64,000 nucleotides of DNA from Modestobacter sp. VKM Ac-2986 (lineage in GTDB: Bacteria > Actinomycetota > Actinomycetes > Mycobacteriales > Geodermatophilaceae), in assembly GCF_026967795.1 (NCBI RefSeq), contig NZ_JAPVBH010000002.1:434001-498000 (forward strand), written 5' to 3'. A model generated the notes under the pieces. It was not told where the DNA came from and made no database searches. It worked only from the letters and a program-made list of their open reading frames with translations. The translations under genes and the position numbers were made by a program. Of this stretch, positions 7,898 through 15,491 are shown piece after piece; within the stretch, counting starts at the first letter, position 1; each line of letters begins with the position of its first letter.

Positions 7898-9856
7898 GTG
7901 GCGGACAGGGGGTTGCACGCACCGGCCTGGCTGGAGGAGCTGGTGCGCACCAGCCGGCCGCCGGTGCCCTGGCGCGACGTCGTGCGGTTCGCCGTCGTCG
8001 TCCCCGCCCCGCTGGCCGTGGCGCTGGCCGTCGGCGGGGTCGAGGGCCCGGCGCTGGGTGCCGGCGTCTTCGCCACGATGGGCTCGCTGGCCGCGACGCT
8101 GGCGCCGCAGTCCGGGCCGCTGCGGGTGCGGCTGCGCCGGGTGGCGGCGGCCTCGCTGATGGGCGGCACCGGGCTGGTGGTCGGCCAGGCGCTCACCGGC
8201 GGCGGCTGGGTGCCGATCGTGCTGATGGCGCTGGTGTCCGCGGTCGCGGCGCTGCTCAGCTCGATCAGCGCGGCGTACTCCCTGGGCGCGCTGCAACTGC
8301 TGGTCTACACCGCGGTGTCCTCCGGGCTGTCCACGCCGCTGCCGGCCGTCGCCGAGGTCGGCTTCTTCCTGGCCGGTGCCGCGCTGGCCACCCTGGCGGT
8401 GGTGCTGCAGGCCCGGGTCGAACCGGTCGACCCCGACCGGGACGCCGTCGGCACGGTGTTCCGCCGGGTCGCCGAGCTGCTCGAGGCCATCGGCACCGAC
8501 CGCACCGAGGACGCCCGCCGCGCGCTGACCCTGGCGCTCAACGACGGCTACGACCGGGTGATCCACACCCGCAGCCGCTCGGCCGGGCGCAACCGCGAGC
8601 TCGCCGGGCTGGCCGGGGTGCTCAATGCCGCCGCACCGCTGGTCGAGGGCGCCGTGGCCAGCGCCCGGGCCGGGGTGCCCGCCGACTCCCGGGACGTCGG
8701 CGCCGCGCACGCGCTGGCCACCGCCGTCACCGACCGCCGGCCGCTGCTGGGCGAGCGCCCGCCCCGGGTGGAGGACGCCCCGGCGCAGCAGCGCGCGGTG
8801 CGGCACGGCCTGCGGCTGGTCTGGAACGTCGTCGGCGACCCCGAGGAGCGCGCCTCGGCCGCCGTCGTCCGCCCCCGGCCGGACCTGCGGGTGCGGCTGC
8901 ACGACCTCGCCGACCGCACCGTGGGCAACGCCGACTCCCGCGCCTTCGTCGTCCGGCTGACGCTGTGCATGACCGTGGCCGAGGTGGCCCGCCAGCTGCT
9001 GCCGATCGACCGGCCGTACTGGGTCCTGCTCACCGTCGCCATCGTGCTCAAGCCCGACTTCGGCTCGGTGTTCACCCGGGCGGTGCAACGCGGCGCCGGC
9101 ACGCTGTTGGGGGTGCTGCTCGGCTCGCTGCTGCTGACGGTCGTCTCCCGCGACGCCTGGGTGCTGGTCCCGCTGGCGCTGGCCGCCGGCGCGCTGCCCT
9201 GGGCCCGCGCCGGCAACTTCGGGCTGTTCTCGGTCTTCCAGACCCCGCTGATCATCCTGCTGATCGACCTGGCCTCCCCCAGCGGTGACGGCGTCGTCGG
9301 TGCTCGGCTGGTCGACACCCTGATCGGCTGCGGCATCGTGCTGCTGTTCGGCTACCTGCTGTGGCCGCAGACCTGGCGCGCCCCGCTGGACGACGCCCTG
9401 AGCGCCGCCGCCCTGGCGCTGGACCGCTTCGTCGACGCCGCCTTCACCGCGAGCCCGGAGGAGACCAGGCGCGCGCGGCGGGCCAACTACCGCGCGCTCA
9501 CCGAGCTGCAGACCCAACTGCAGCGACGGCTGGCCGAACCACCGCCGATCAGCACGCGGGCCGCCGCCTGGTACCCGGTGATCGTGCAGCTGGAGCGGAC
9601 GGCGGACGCGGTCACCGAGGCGGTCATCGCGATGCGCACCGGGGCGCCGGCGCCCGAGCCCGGCCAGGTCGCGGTGCTGCGCAAGGCGGTGCGGGAGCTG
9701 GAGGCCGACCTGCGCGACCACCGGGTGCCCGACGACGCCGAGATCGACGCAGCCGGGGTGCTCGCCCCGGTCGCCCGCGAGGTCGACGCCGCCCGGCGGC
9801 TGGTCCGGGAGACCACGCCGGGACGGCGGGCGGGCGTCCGCGGCGCCGACGACTGA
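7898..9856 (+). CDS. FUSC/YccS-like integral membrane protein
   Basis: A 652-residue protein with two blocks of hydrophobic helices (residues about 25-170 and 365-485) separated and followed by soluble helical segments rich in Ala, Arg and Glu. This duplicated arrangement is that of the fusaric-acid-resistance/aromatic acid exporter-like superfamily (FUSC, YccS, ArAE). The block beginning RPYWVLLTVAIVLKPDFGSVFTRA in the second half is the most recognisable family segment. It is likely an inner-membrane exporter or envelope stress protein; the substrate is unknown. The GTG start at 7898 is preceded by GGGAGGG at 7884-7890. It is divergent from the large ABC exporter and tail-to-tail with the rhodanese gene. 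Confidence 0.85.
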   Translation: MADRGLHAPAWLEELVRTSRPPVPWRDVVRFAVVVPAPLAVALAVGGVEGPALGAGVFATMGSLAATLAPQSGPLRVRLRRVAAASLMGGTGLVVGQALTGGGWVPIVLMALVSAVAALLSSISAAYSLGALQLLVYTAVSSGLSTPLPAVAEVGFFLAGAALATLAVVLQARVEPVDPDRDAVGTVFRRVAELLEAIGTDRTEDARRALTLALNDGYDRVIHTRSRSAGRNRELAGLAGVLNAAAPLVEGAVASARAGVPADSRDVGAAHALATAVTDRRPLLGERPPRVEDAPAQQRAVRHGLRLVWNVVGDPEERASAAVVRPRPDLRVRLHDLADRTVGNADSRAFVVRLTLCMTVAEVARQLLPIDRPYWVLLTVAIVLKPDFGSVFTRAVQRGAGTLLGVLLGSLLLTVVSRDAWVLVPLALAAGALPWARAGNFGLFSVFQTPLIILLIDLASPSGDGVVGARLVDTLIGCGIVLLFGYLLWPQTWRAPLDDALSAAALALDRFVDAAFTASPEETRRARRANYRALTELQTQLQRRLAEPPPISTRAAAWYPVIVQLERTADAVTEAVIAMRTGAPAPEPGQVAVLRKAVRELEADLRDHRVPDDAEIDAAGVLAPVAREVDAARRLVRETTPGRRAGVRGADD

Positions 9857-9860
9857 GCGC

Positions 9861-10256
9861 TCACTCCCGGACGTCGGCCGGGCCGGAGGCCATCGGCAAC
9901 CCCGCGGCGGTCCACGCCTCGACACCACCGGCCAGGTCGGTCGCGCGCGGCAGCCCCACGGCCCGCAGCGAGGCGGCCGCCAGGCTGGAGCTGTAGCCGT
10001 GCCGGCAGACCACGACCACCTCCAGGTCGGGACCGGTCGCCTCCGGGATGCGCCACGGCGAGGTCGGGTCCAGCCGCCACTCCAGCACCGTGCGGTCGAT
10101 GACCAGCGCGCCGGGGAACTCGCCCTGGACCCGGCGGTGGGACTCGGTGCGGGTGTCGACGACCAGCGCCCCCCGGGCCACCGCGGCCACCAGCTCCTGC
10201 GGCGTCAGCCGGTGCACCCCGGCCCGGCTGGCGGCCAGCACGTCGTCGATGCCCAT
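9861..10256 (-). CDS. Rhodanese-like sulfurtransferase domain protein
   Basis: A single-domain rhodanese of 131 residues. The active-site loop is VVVCRHGYSSS with the persulfide-forming cysteine at C84, and the flanking CH2-type motifs VDTRTESHRRVQGEFPGA (residues 33-50) and DLAGGVEAWTAAGLP are present. Such proteins carry sulfane sulfur or act in thiol and cyanide detoxification; no specific acceptor can be named here. It is cytoplasmic, with no signal peptide. It ends 4 bp from the stop of the FUSC gene on the opposite strand. Confidence 0.93.
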   Translation of the reverse strand: MGIDDVLAASRAGVHRLTPQELVAAVARGALVVDTRTESHRRVQGEFPGALVIDRTVLEWRLDPTSPWRIPEATGPDLEVVVVCRHGYSSSLAAASLRAVGLPRATDLAGGVEAWTAAGLPMASGPADVRE

Positions 10257-10562
10257 GCCCAGCAGCCTGCCCGACGGGAAAAGCGCTGGTCGAGCCGGGC
10301 GGGCCGCCGTAGCGTCCTCCCTCGCCCGGGGTCAGCAGCCACGGCGGCATCGCCGTCGCAGGTCCTGCGGATCGGCTCCGGGCAGGCCATGTCAGGGCAG
10401 ACGTCCACGGAACGTCCGGGGTTCAACTCCCTCAGGCCGTCCGGCGCGCGGTCATCCCGGCGCGGTCGGTCTGCGGCACCCCGGTGCCCCCCGTCCCGCG
10501 CCCGGCCGCGCGCCGGCCGGTTCCCCCGACGGGCAGTCGAGCGAGCAGTGAGGAGCACGGAC
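10257..10562. other. Intergenic region between divergent rhodanese and SPFH genes
   Basis: This is about 306 bp without a supportable gene. It separates divergently transcribed genes and so must contain two promoters. The only clear element is the ribosome binding site AGTGAGGAG just before the GTG at 10563. I see no repeat, RNA gene or strong operator in it. Confidence 0.5.
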
Positions 10563-11243
10563 GTGCGGATCGTCGTCGAGCAGTGGGAGCGGGTCCTGGG
10601 CTACCGGGACGGCCGCTTCGTCGAGGTGCTCGAGCCCGGCCGGCACCGGCGGGCGCGGCGGCGTCAGCGCTTCGTGCGGGTCGCCGTCCGGCCGCGGCTG
10701 CTCACCGTCCCCGGTCAGGAGGTGCTCACCGCCGACGGGCTGACGGTCAAGGTGAGCCTGCTGGCGACCTGCCGGACCAGTGACCCGCGGCGCTGGCACG
10801 AGGCCGTCGAGGACGCCGACGGGTTCGTCTACGCCGCCCTGCAGGTCGCGCTGCGCGAGGAGGTCGCCACCCGCACCCTCGACGAGCTGCTCACCGCCCG
10901 CGAGGCGCTGCCCGGCGCCCTCCAGGCGGCGGCGGCCCAGCGCGCGGAGGCGGTCGGCGTCACGGTCGAGGACGTCGCGGTGCGGGACGTGATGGTCCCG
11001 GCCGAGCTGCGGCGGGCCGCGGCCGGTGTCGCGACCGCCCGGGCCGAGGGGCTGGCCGCGCTGGAGCGGGCACGGTCGGAGGTCGCGGCCACCCGGGCCC
11101 TGGCCAACGCGGCGCGGATGGTCGCCGAGCAGCCGGGGCTGCTGCAGCTGCGGACCCTCCAGGCGGTCGAGGCCGGCGGCGCCACCGTCGTCCTCACCAC
11201 CGGGCCCACCGGCACCGACGTCGGCGTCCCCCCGGTCCCGTGA
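10563..11243 (+). CDS. Short SPFH / band-7 domain protein
   Basis: A 226-residue slipin-like protein beginning VRIVVEQWERVLGYRDG, with the band-7 core (a long beta-sheet segment to VKVSLLATCRTSDP) followed by an Ala/Arg/Glu-rich helix from about residue 140. The typical SPFH motif EVATRTLDELLTARE is present. Unlike most stomatin/prohibitin homologues there is no obvious N-terminal membrane helix, so it may attach to the membrane indirectly. These proteins assemble into oligomers and organise membrane microdomains. The GTG at 10563 has a good Shine-Dalgarno (GTGAGGAG); the open frame further upstream is not protein-like. No NfeD partner gene is adjacent. Confidence 0.8.
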   Translation: MRIVVEQWERVLGYRDGRFVEVLEPGRHRRARRRQRFVRVAVRPRLLTVPGQEVLTADGLTVKVSLLATCRTSDPRRWHEAVEDADGFVYAALQVALREEVATRTLDELLTAREALPGALQAAAAQRAEAVGVTVEDVAVRDVMVPAELRRAAAGVATARAEGLAALERARSEVAATRALANAARMVAEQPGLLQLRTLQAVEAGGATVVLTTGPTGTDVGVPPVP

Positions 11244-11286
11244 ACCCGGGCGGCGGCGTCCCCTCGGGGGGACGTCGCCGTCCGGG

Positions 11287-13938
11287 TCAGGCGACGGGGG
11301 CGTGGGCCCCGTCGCGGAAGGACGAGACGGCGGCGGCCGGGAGCGGGCGGGACAGCAGGTAGCCCTGCACCAGGTCGCAGGCGTCGGCGCGCAGCAGCTC
11401 CAGCTGGTCGACCTCCTCCACGCCCTCGGCGACGACGGTCAGCCCGAAGGTGTGCGCCGCCCGGATGATCAGCGCCACGAGCTCGCGGTTGCCCGCCTCG
11501 GCCGAGGCGATGAAGCTGCGGTCGATCTTGAGGGTGTCCACCGGCATCGAGCGCAGCTGGCCGATCGAGGTGAAGCCGGTGCCGAAGTCGTCGATGGCGA
11601 TGCTCACCCCGTGCGACCGCAGGACGGCGAGGTTGCTGATCGCCGCGGGGTCGTCGACCAGCACGGTCTCGGTCACCTCGACGATCAGCAGCTCGGCCGG
11701 GAACCCGGAGGCGGCCAGCGCGGCCAGGACGTCGTCGACGACGCCGGCCTCGGCCAGGTGCCGGCCGGAGATGTTCACCGCGAGGGTCCGGTCGGCGGCG
11801 GTCGGGTCCTCCGCCCGCCACTGCGCCAGCTGGCGGGTGGCCTCGTTGAGCACCCACCGGTCGAGCTCGCAGATCAGCCGGGTGGCCTCGGCGGTGGGGA
11901 TGAAGGAGTCCGGCGGGACCATCCCGTGGCCGGGGCGGTTCCAGCGGATCAGCGCCTCGTAACCGGTCAGCCGGCTCGTCGCGACGTCGAGCACCGGCTG
12001 GTAGTGCAGCTGCATCTCACCGTTGCGCAGTGCGGACGTGATCGCGGACTCCAGCTCGGCCCGGGCCGACAGCTCGGCGCGCAGCGCCTCGTCGAACACC
12101 TCGGCCCGGCCGCGGCCGTGCCCCTTGGCCCGGTAGGCCGCGGCGTCGGCCTCGGCGAAGAGCAGGTCGGCGTCGGTGCCGGCGTCGCGGGCGACCGCCA
12201 CCCCGACGCTGGCACCGATCCACACCTGGTCGGCGCCGACGTCGATCGCCCGGGCGGTGACCGCGACGATCCGCTCGGCCAGCTCGACCAGGTCCCGCTC
12301 CTCGGCCACCTGCTCGACGAGGACGACGAACTCGTCACCGCCCAGGCGGCAGACGACGTCCCCGGAGCGCACCGTGGCCAGCAGCCGGCGGGCCACCTCC
12401 TGGAGCACGGCGTCCCCGTGGGCGTGGCCGAAGCCGTCGTTGACGGACTTGAAGCCGTCGAGGTCGACGAACAGCAGCCCGGTCATCCCCCCGGACCGCT
12501 GGGCGCGGTGCAGCGCCGAGTTGACCAGCACGCGTGCCTGGGCCCGGTTGGACAGCCCGGTCAGCGGGTCGTGCGTGGCCTGGTGGGTCAGCGCGAACTG
12601 CAGGCGCTCGCGCTCCCGCACCGACTCGACGATCTGCTGCACGGAGGCGTGCACCACCTCCCCGAGCGGACCGGGGAGCGGCTCCTCGAGGACGGGGCTG
12701 GTCAGATCGCCCCCGGCCACGGCGGCCGACTGCGCCTGGATGCGGCGCAGGCTGGCGACGGCGGAGCCCAGCGCGGTCGACACGGTGCGCACCTCACGGG
12801 GCCCACCGCCCTCGACCTCGACCAGCTCGCCGCGGCTGACCCGGTCGGCCTGCCCGGCCAGCACCCGGAGCGACCGGGAGATGCTGCGGCCGAGCAGGGC
12901 CGCACCGAGCGTCGCGGCCAGCAGCACGCCGAGTGCGGCCAGCAACGTGCGGTCCCGGCGACCGTCGGCGGCGTCGTGGTCGGCCGCCGCGGCGGCCTGG
13001 GCGCTGCCGACCGCGGTCTGCAGCAGCCCGGCGAGCGCAGCGTCCCGGTCGGTGTTCCGGCTGACCAGCGCGGCCACCTGCAGGATCGAGATGGGGGCGG
13101 CCGCGGCGTCGTCGGCCTGTGCAGCGAGGACGTCGTCGACCGCGGTCAGCGCCTCGGAGGTGCGGACGTCGTCCCAGGCCGACACCAGCGCCGGCTGCGC
13201 GAGCTCGTCCATCTGGGCGCGCGCGTCGGTGTAGCTGCGCCAGGTGGCGCGCCAGTCCAGGTCCGGGCCCTCGGTGCCGGAGACGGTGGTCTGGGTGCTG
13301 AGGAACAGCGGGATCGCGCGGCTGGCCGTGCGGGCCAGCCGGGCGACGAGCTCCACGTCGCGGGTCGCGCGGTCGGTCCCGGCCGACACGTCGTGCGCGC
13401 CGGCCGCCGACGCGGCGTCCCGCTGGGCCGCCATCAGCATGTCGGACACGGCGAGGTACCGCGTGTAGGTGTCCATCGGGGAGGCCTGCTGGTCCGACGC
13501 ACCGGACCGCACGGCGGCGAGCTCCACCGCGGCCCGCTCGGCCACCTCGGCGCCCACCGACCCGGCCGGCACCGACGCGATCGCCGCATCGGTGACCTGC
13601 TGCGCCTGGGTGAGCGCCCCCTGCGCGTCAGCCAGCTGCGCCCGGACCAGGAACGTCGGCAGGCCGGTGAGGGCCACCGCCGCCGGGTCGCGCAGGACCG
13701 CGATCGACAGCACCGGGATGATCTCGTGCTCGACGCTGCTGCGGGCGGCCTCCAGCTGCGCCACCGCGCTCACCGCGGCCTCCGCGCCGGTCGCCGCATC
13801 CGCCTCGGCCACAGCGCCGCGGACCAGGACGGTGGTCAGCACAGCGACCCCAACGGTCGGGACGAGGACGAGCGCGGAGAGGTGGGCCCACAGCGGGGTG
13901 CCGCGGCCTGCCGTGCGGGACGCCGATCGAAGTCGCAT
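11287..13938 (-). CDS. Membrane-bound GGDEF-EAL cyclic-di-GMP enzyme with HAMP
   Basis: This 883-residue protein has a transmembrane helix at about residues 16-40, a mainly helical extracytoplasmic sensor to about 325, a second membrane helix (LLAALGVLLAATLGAALLG) and a HAMP linker. A GGDEF domain follows with RLGGDEF at about residue 530 and FVDLDGFKSVND, both consistent with active diguanylate cyclase. The EAL domain starts at YEALIRW (about 658) and keeps IDDFGTGFTS and VVAEGVEE, as in active phosphodiesterases. It could make or degrade c-di-GMP depending on the sensor. The ATG at 13938 has GGGAGG directly upstream; an ATG at 13962 is in frame but lacks a ribosome binding site. The ligand sensed is unknown. 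It is the last gene on this strand before tRNA-Val. Confidence 0.92.
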   Translation of the reverse strand: MRLRSASRTAGRGTPLWAHLSALVLVPTVGVAVLTTVLVRGAVAEADAATGAEAAVSAVAQLEAARSSVEHEIIPVLSIAVLRDPAAVALTGLPTFLVRAQLADAQGALTQAQQVTDAAIASVPAGSVGAEVAERAAVELAAVRSGASDQQASPMDTYTRYLAVSDMLMAAQRDAASAAGAHDVSAGTDRATRDVELVARLARTASRAIPLFLSTQTTVSGTEGPDLDWRATWRSYTDARAQMDELAQPALVSAWDDVRTSEALTAVDDVLAAQADDAAAAPISILQVAALVSRNTDRDAALAGLLQTAVGSAQAAAAADHDAADGRRDRTLLAALGVLLAATLGAALLGRSISRSLRVLAGQADRVSRGELVEVEGGGPREVRTVSTALGSAVASLRRIQAQSAAVAGGDLTSPVLEEPLPGPLGEVVHASVQQIVESVRERERLQFALTHQATHDPLTGLSNRAQARVLVNSALHRAQRSGGMTGLLFVDLDGFKSVNDGFGHAHGDAVLQEVARRLLATVRSGDVVCRLGGDEFVVLVEQVAEERDLVELAERIVAVTARAIDVGADQVWIGASVGVAVARDAGTDADLLFAEADAAAYRAKGHGRGRAEVFDEALRAELSARAELESAITSALRNGEMQLHYQPVLDVATSRLTGYEALIRWNRPGHGMVPPDSFIPTAEATRLICELDRWVLNEATRQLAQWRAEDPTAADRTLAVNISGRHLAEAGVVDDVLAALAASGFPAELLIVEVTETVLVDDPAAISNLAVLRSHGVSIAIDDFGTGFTSIGQLRSMPVDTLKIDRSFIASAEAGNRELVALIIRAAHTFGLTVVAEGVEEVDQLELLRADACDLVQGYLLSRPLPAAAVSSFRDGAHAPVA

Positions 13939-14004
13939 GCCCTCCCATCGGCGCCCCGACACACGCCGTTGAGCGCCCCGCCCGAAGGGGTGAGGCGTCC
14001 GGGG

Positions 14005-14076
14005 TGGGCGCGGAGGGGTTCGAACCCCCGACCACTCGCTTGTAAGGCGAGCGCTCTACCGCTGAGCTACGCGCCC
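14005..14076 (-). tRNA. tRNA-Val (anticodon UAC)
   Basis: The 72-nt cloverleaf is complete. The acceptor stem GGGCGCG pairs with CGCGCCC, the D arm reads GCTC..GAGC, and the anticodon stem CTCGC/GCGAG holds the loop CTTACAA, giving anticodon TAC. The T arm carries TTCGAAC, and the discriminator is A. No CCA is encoded. The gene lies between the GGDEF-EAL gene and ahpE on the same strand. Confidence 0.95.
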
Positions 14077-14079
14077 TCA

Positions 14080-14138
14080 GGCCCCGCTGCGAGATCCCGC
14101 CCCGAGCTCGCGAGGGGTGGGGGCAGCGGGGACCTTCC
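14080..14138 (-). repeat. Stop-proximal GC-rich hairpin repeat, copy A
   Basis: This copy starts directly after the ahpE stop codon. It has arms CCCCGCTGC (14082-14090) and GCAGCGGGG (14123-14131) around an inner, partly complementary loop containing the CCCCACCCCTCGCGAG core. It matches the family described for copies B, C, D and F. It probably acts as a terminator between ahpE and tRNA-Val. Confidence 0.65.
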
Positions 14139-14606
14139 TCAGGCTGCTGCGGGCAGGGCCGCGACGGCGTCCTTCCAGCCGGACTGCGCGCGGGGGTCAC
14201 CGGGCTGGTTGACCTCGGCGAAGGCGACCATGCCCTCGGCGTCGACCAGGAAGGTGCCGCGCAGCGCCATGCCGGCCTTGTCGTTGAAGACGCCGTAGGC
14301 GCGGGCGGTGTCCCCGTGCGGCCAGAAGTCCGACAGCAGCGGGAACCCGTAGCCCTCCTTCTCGCGGAAGGCCTTGAGGCTGAAGGTCGGGTCGGTGGAG
14401 ATCGCGACCACCTGGACCCCGGCCTCGGTGTAGCCGGCCAGCTCGTCGCGCAGCTGGCACAGCTCGCCGGTGCAGATGCCGGAGAAGGCGAAGGGGTAGA
14501 AGACGACGAGCACCGGCCGGCCCCGCAGGTCGGCGAGGGACACGACCTGCTTGTCCTGGTCGGGGAGGCTGAACTCGGGGGCGACGTCACCGACGGAGAG
14601 GCTCAT
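14139..14606 (-). CDS. ahpE: AhpE-type peroxiredoxin
   Basis: A 155-residue thioredoxin-fold peroxidase that reduces hydroperoxides and peroxynitrite in the cytoplasm. The peroxidatic cysteine is C45 in [12 protein letters not shown], with a second cysteine at C50. The family arginine is in [11 protein letters not shown]. Length and motif spacing match mycobacterial AhpE (Rv2238c), a one-Cys enzyme recycled by mycothiol/mycoredoxin in that genus; C50 could give an additional thiol here. I chose the ATG at 14606 ([10 protein letters not shown]) because GAGGG precedes it; the ATG at 14624 adds six unconserved residues. It lies downstream of the DUF3052 gene in the conserved order ahpE, DUF3052, aceE. 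Confidence 0.93.
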   Translation of the reverse strand: MSLSVGDVAPEFSLPDQDKQVVSLADLRGRPVLVVFYPFAFSGICTGELCQLRDELAGYTEAGVQVVAISTDPTFSLKAFREKEGYGFPLLSDFWPHGDTARAYGVFNDKAGMALRGTFLVDAEGMVAFAEVNQPGDPRAQSGWKDAVAALPAAA

Positions 14607-14682
14607 GCCCTCATCGTGCCGCACCCGGTCGGCCCCCTCACAAGGGCCCGCGCCATCGGCCCCGTCGCAGGGGCCCGCCGTC

Positions 14683-14743
14683 GGCCCCCTCGCAGGGCCC
14701 CGCCGCGAGCGGAGCGAGTGGTGGGGGGCGAGGGGGTCCTTGC
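14683..14743 (-). repeat. Stop-proximal GC-rich hairpin repeat, copy B
   Basis: It begins at the stop codon of the DUF3052 gene. Arms CCCCCTCGC and GCGAGGGGG (14728-14736 on the plus strand) enclose a core with CCCCACCACTCGC and GCTCGCGGCGGGG. It is nearly identical to copy C at 27885-27945. Further degenerate copies of its CCC-rich arm are repeated in tandem at about 14641-14690. Confidence 0.75.
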
Positions 14744-15169
14744 TCAGCGACGGGAGCGGGCGGCCTTCGGGGTGACGAGGCGGATGCCCGACCAGTCCTT
14801 GGCCGCGGAGATGCTGGAGGTCTGCTGCAGCCCGGCGGTGGGGGCGGCCTCGGTGACGTCACCGGGCTCGACGTGGCCGGGGCGCCCGGACTTGGGGACC
14901 AGCAGCCACACGACGCCGTCCTCGGCGAGGGAGGCGATCGCGTCGACGAGGGCGTCGATCAGGTCGCCGTCGTCCTCGCGCCACCACAGCAGGACGGCGT
15001 CGGCCACCTCGTCGGAGTCCTCGTCGACCATGTCCCCGCCGGAGAGCTCGACGACGGAGTCACGCAGCTCCTCGTCGACGTCCTCGTCCCAGCCGAGCTC
15101 CTGCACGACCATGCCCGGCTTGATCCCCAGCCGGGCAGCCATGCTGGTGCTGCCCGAGTCGACGCTCAT
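14744..15169 (-). CDS. DUF3052 family protein
   Basis: A 141-residue acidic protein of the DUF3052 family (Rv2239c type). The core runs from [17 protein letters not shown] to [22 protein letters not shown], and the C-terminal segment is basic ([12 protein letters not shown]). A stretch of Asp/Glu ([17 protein letters not shown]) lies in the middle. The function is unknown; the family stays next to aceE and ahpE across actinobacteria, which suggests a link to central metabolism or redox control. I chose the ATG at 15169 because of the purine-rich GCAGGG ahead of it; the long upstream frame crosses the aceE promoter region and is not coding. It is divergent from aceE. Confidence 0.9.
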   Translation of the reverse strand: MSVDSGSTSMAARLGIKPGMVVQELGWDEDVDEELRDSVVELSGGDMVDEDSDEVADAVLLWWREDDGDLIDALVDAIASLAEDGVVWLLVPKSGRPGHVEPGDVTEAAPTAGLQQTSSISAAKDWSGIRLVTPKAARSRR

Positions 15170-15491
15170 CCCTGCGGTTCCTCCGTGTGTTCGGCGACCC
15201 GGTCTGCTCCGGGCGTCTCGTTCGTCGTGCGGTGCCCCGGCGCGGTGTGCGCGGGGCGGGTGTCCTGCAGGGATGGTGCCCTGTCCTGGGCCGACCCGCC
15301 TGGGCGGGACCCCCGGTGGACCTCGTCGGGCCACCGTTGCAGCGGAGCGTAGGGCATCGGCGGCGCGGCGCAAGGTCTCCACCCGGATGCGGGGTCCGGA
15401 GGGGGCCGCCGAGGGGTGTTCGCGGACCTTCCTGAGGGTCCGATCGCGAGGCAACGTGACGTGCACCGCCCCGACAGGAGACGATGGGCAC
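15170..15491. other. Divergent promoter region of DUF3052 and aceE
   Basis: About 322 bp with no supportable gene. It must hold promoters in both directions. Visible elements are a small hairpin CGGACC/GGTCCG at 15423-15442 and the aceE ribosome binding site AGGAG at 15476-15480. I could not identify convincing -35/-10 boxes. Confidence 0.5.

Noticed and set aside
10048-10551. Plus-strand frame across the rhodanese/SPFH gap
   Set aside because: Runs antisense over the rhodanese gene and lacks conserved residues; Pro/Arg/Ser shadow.
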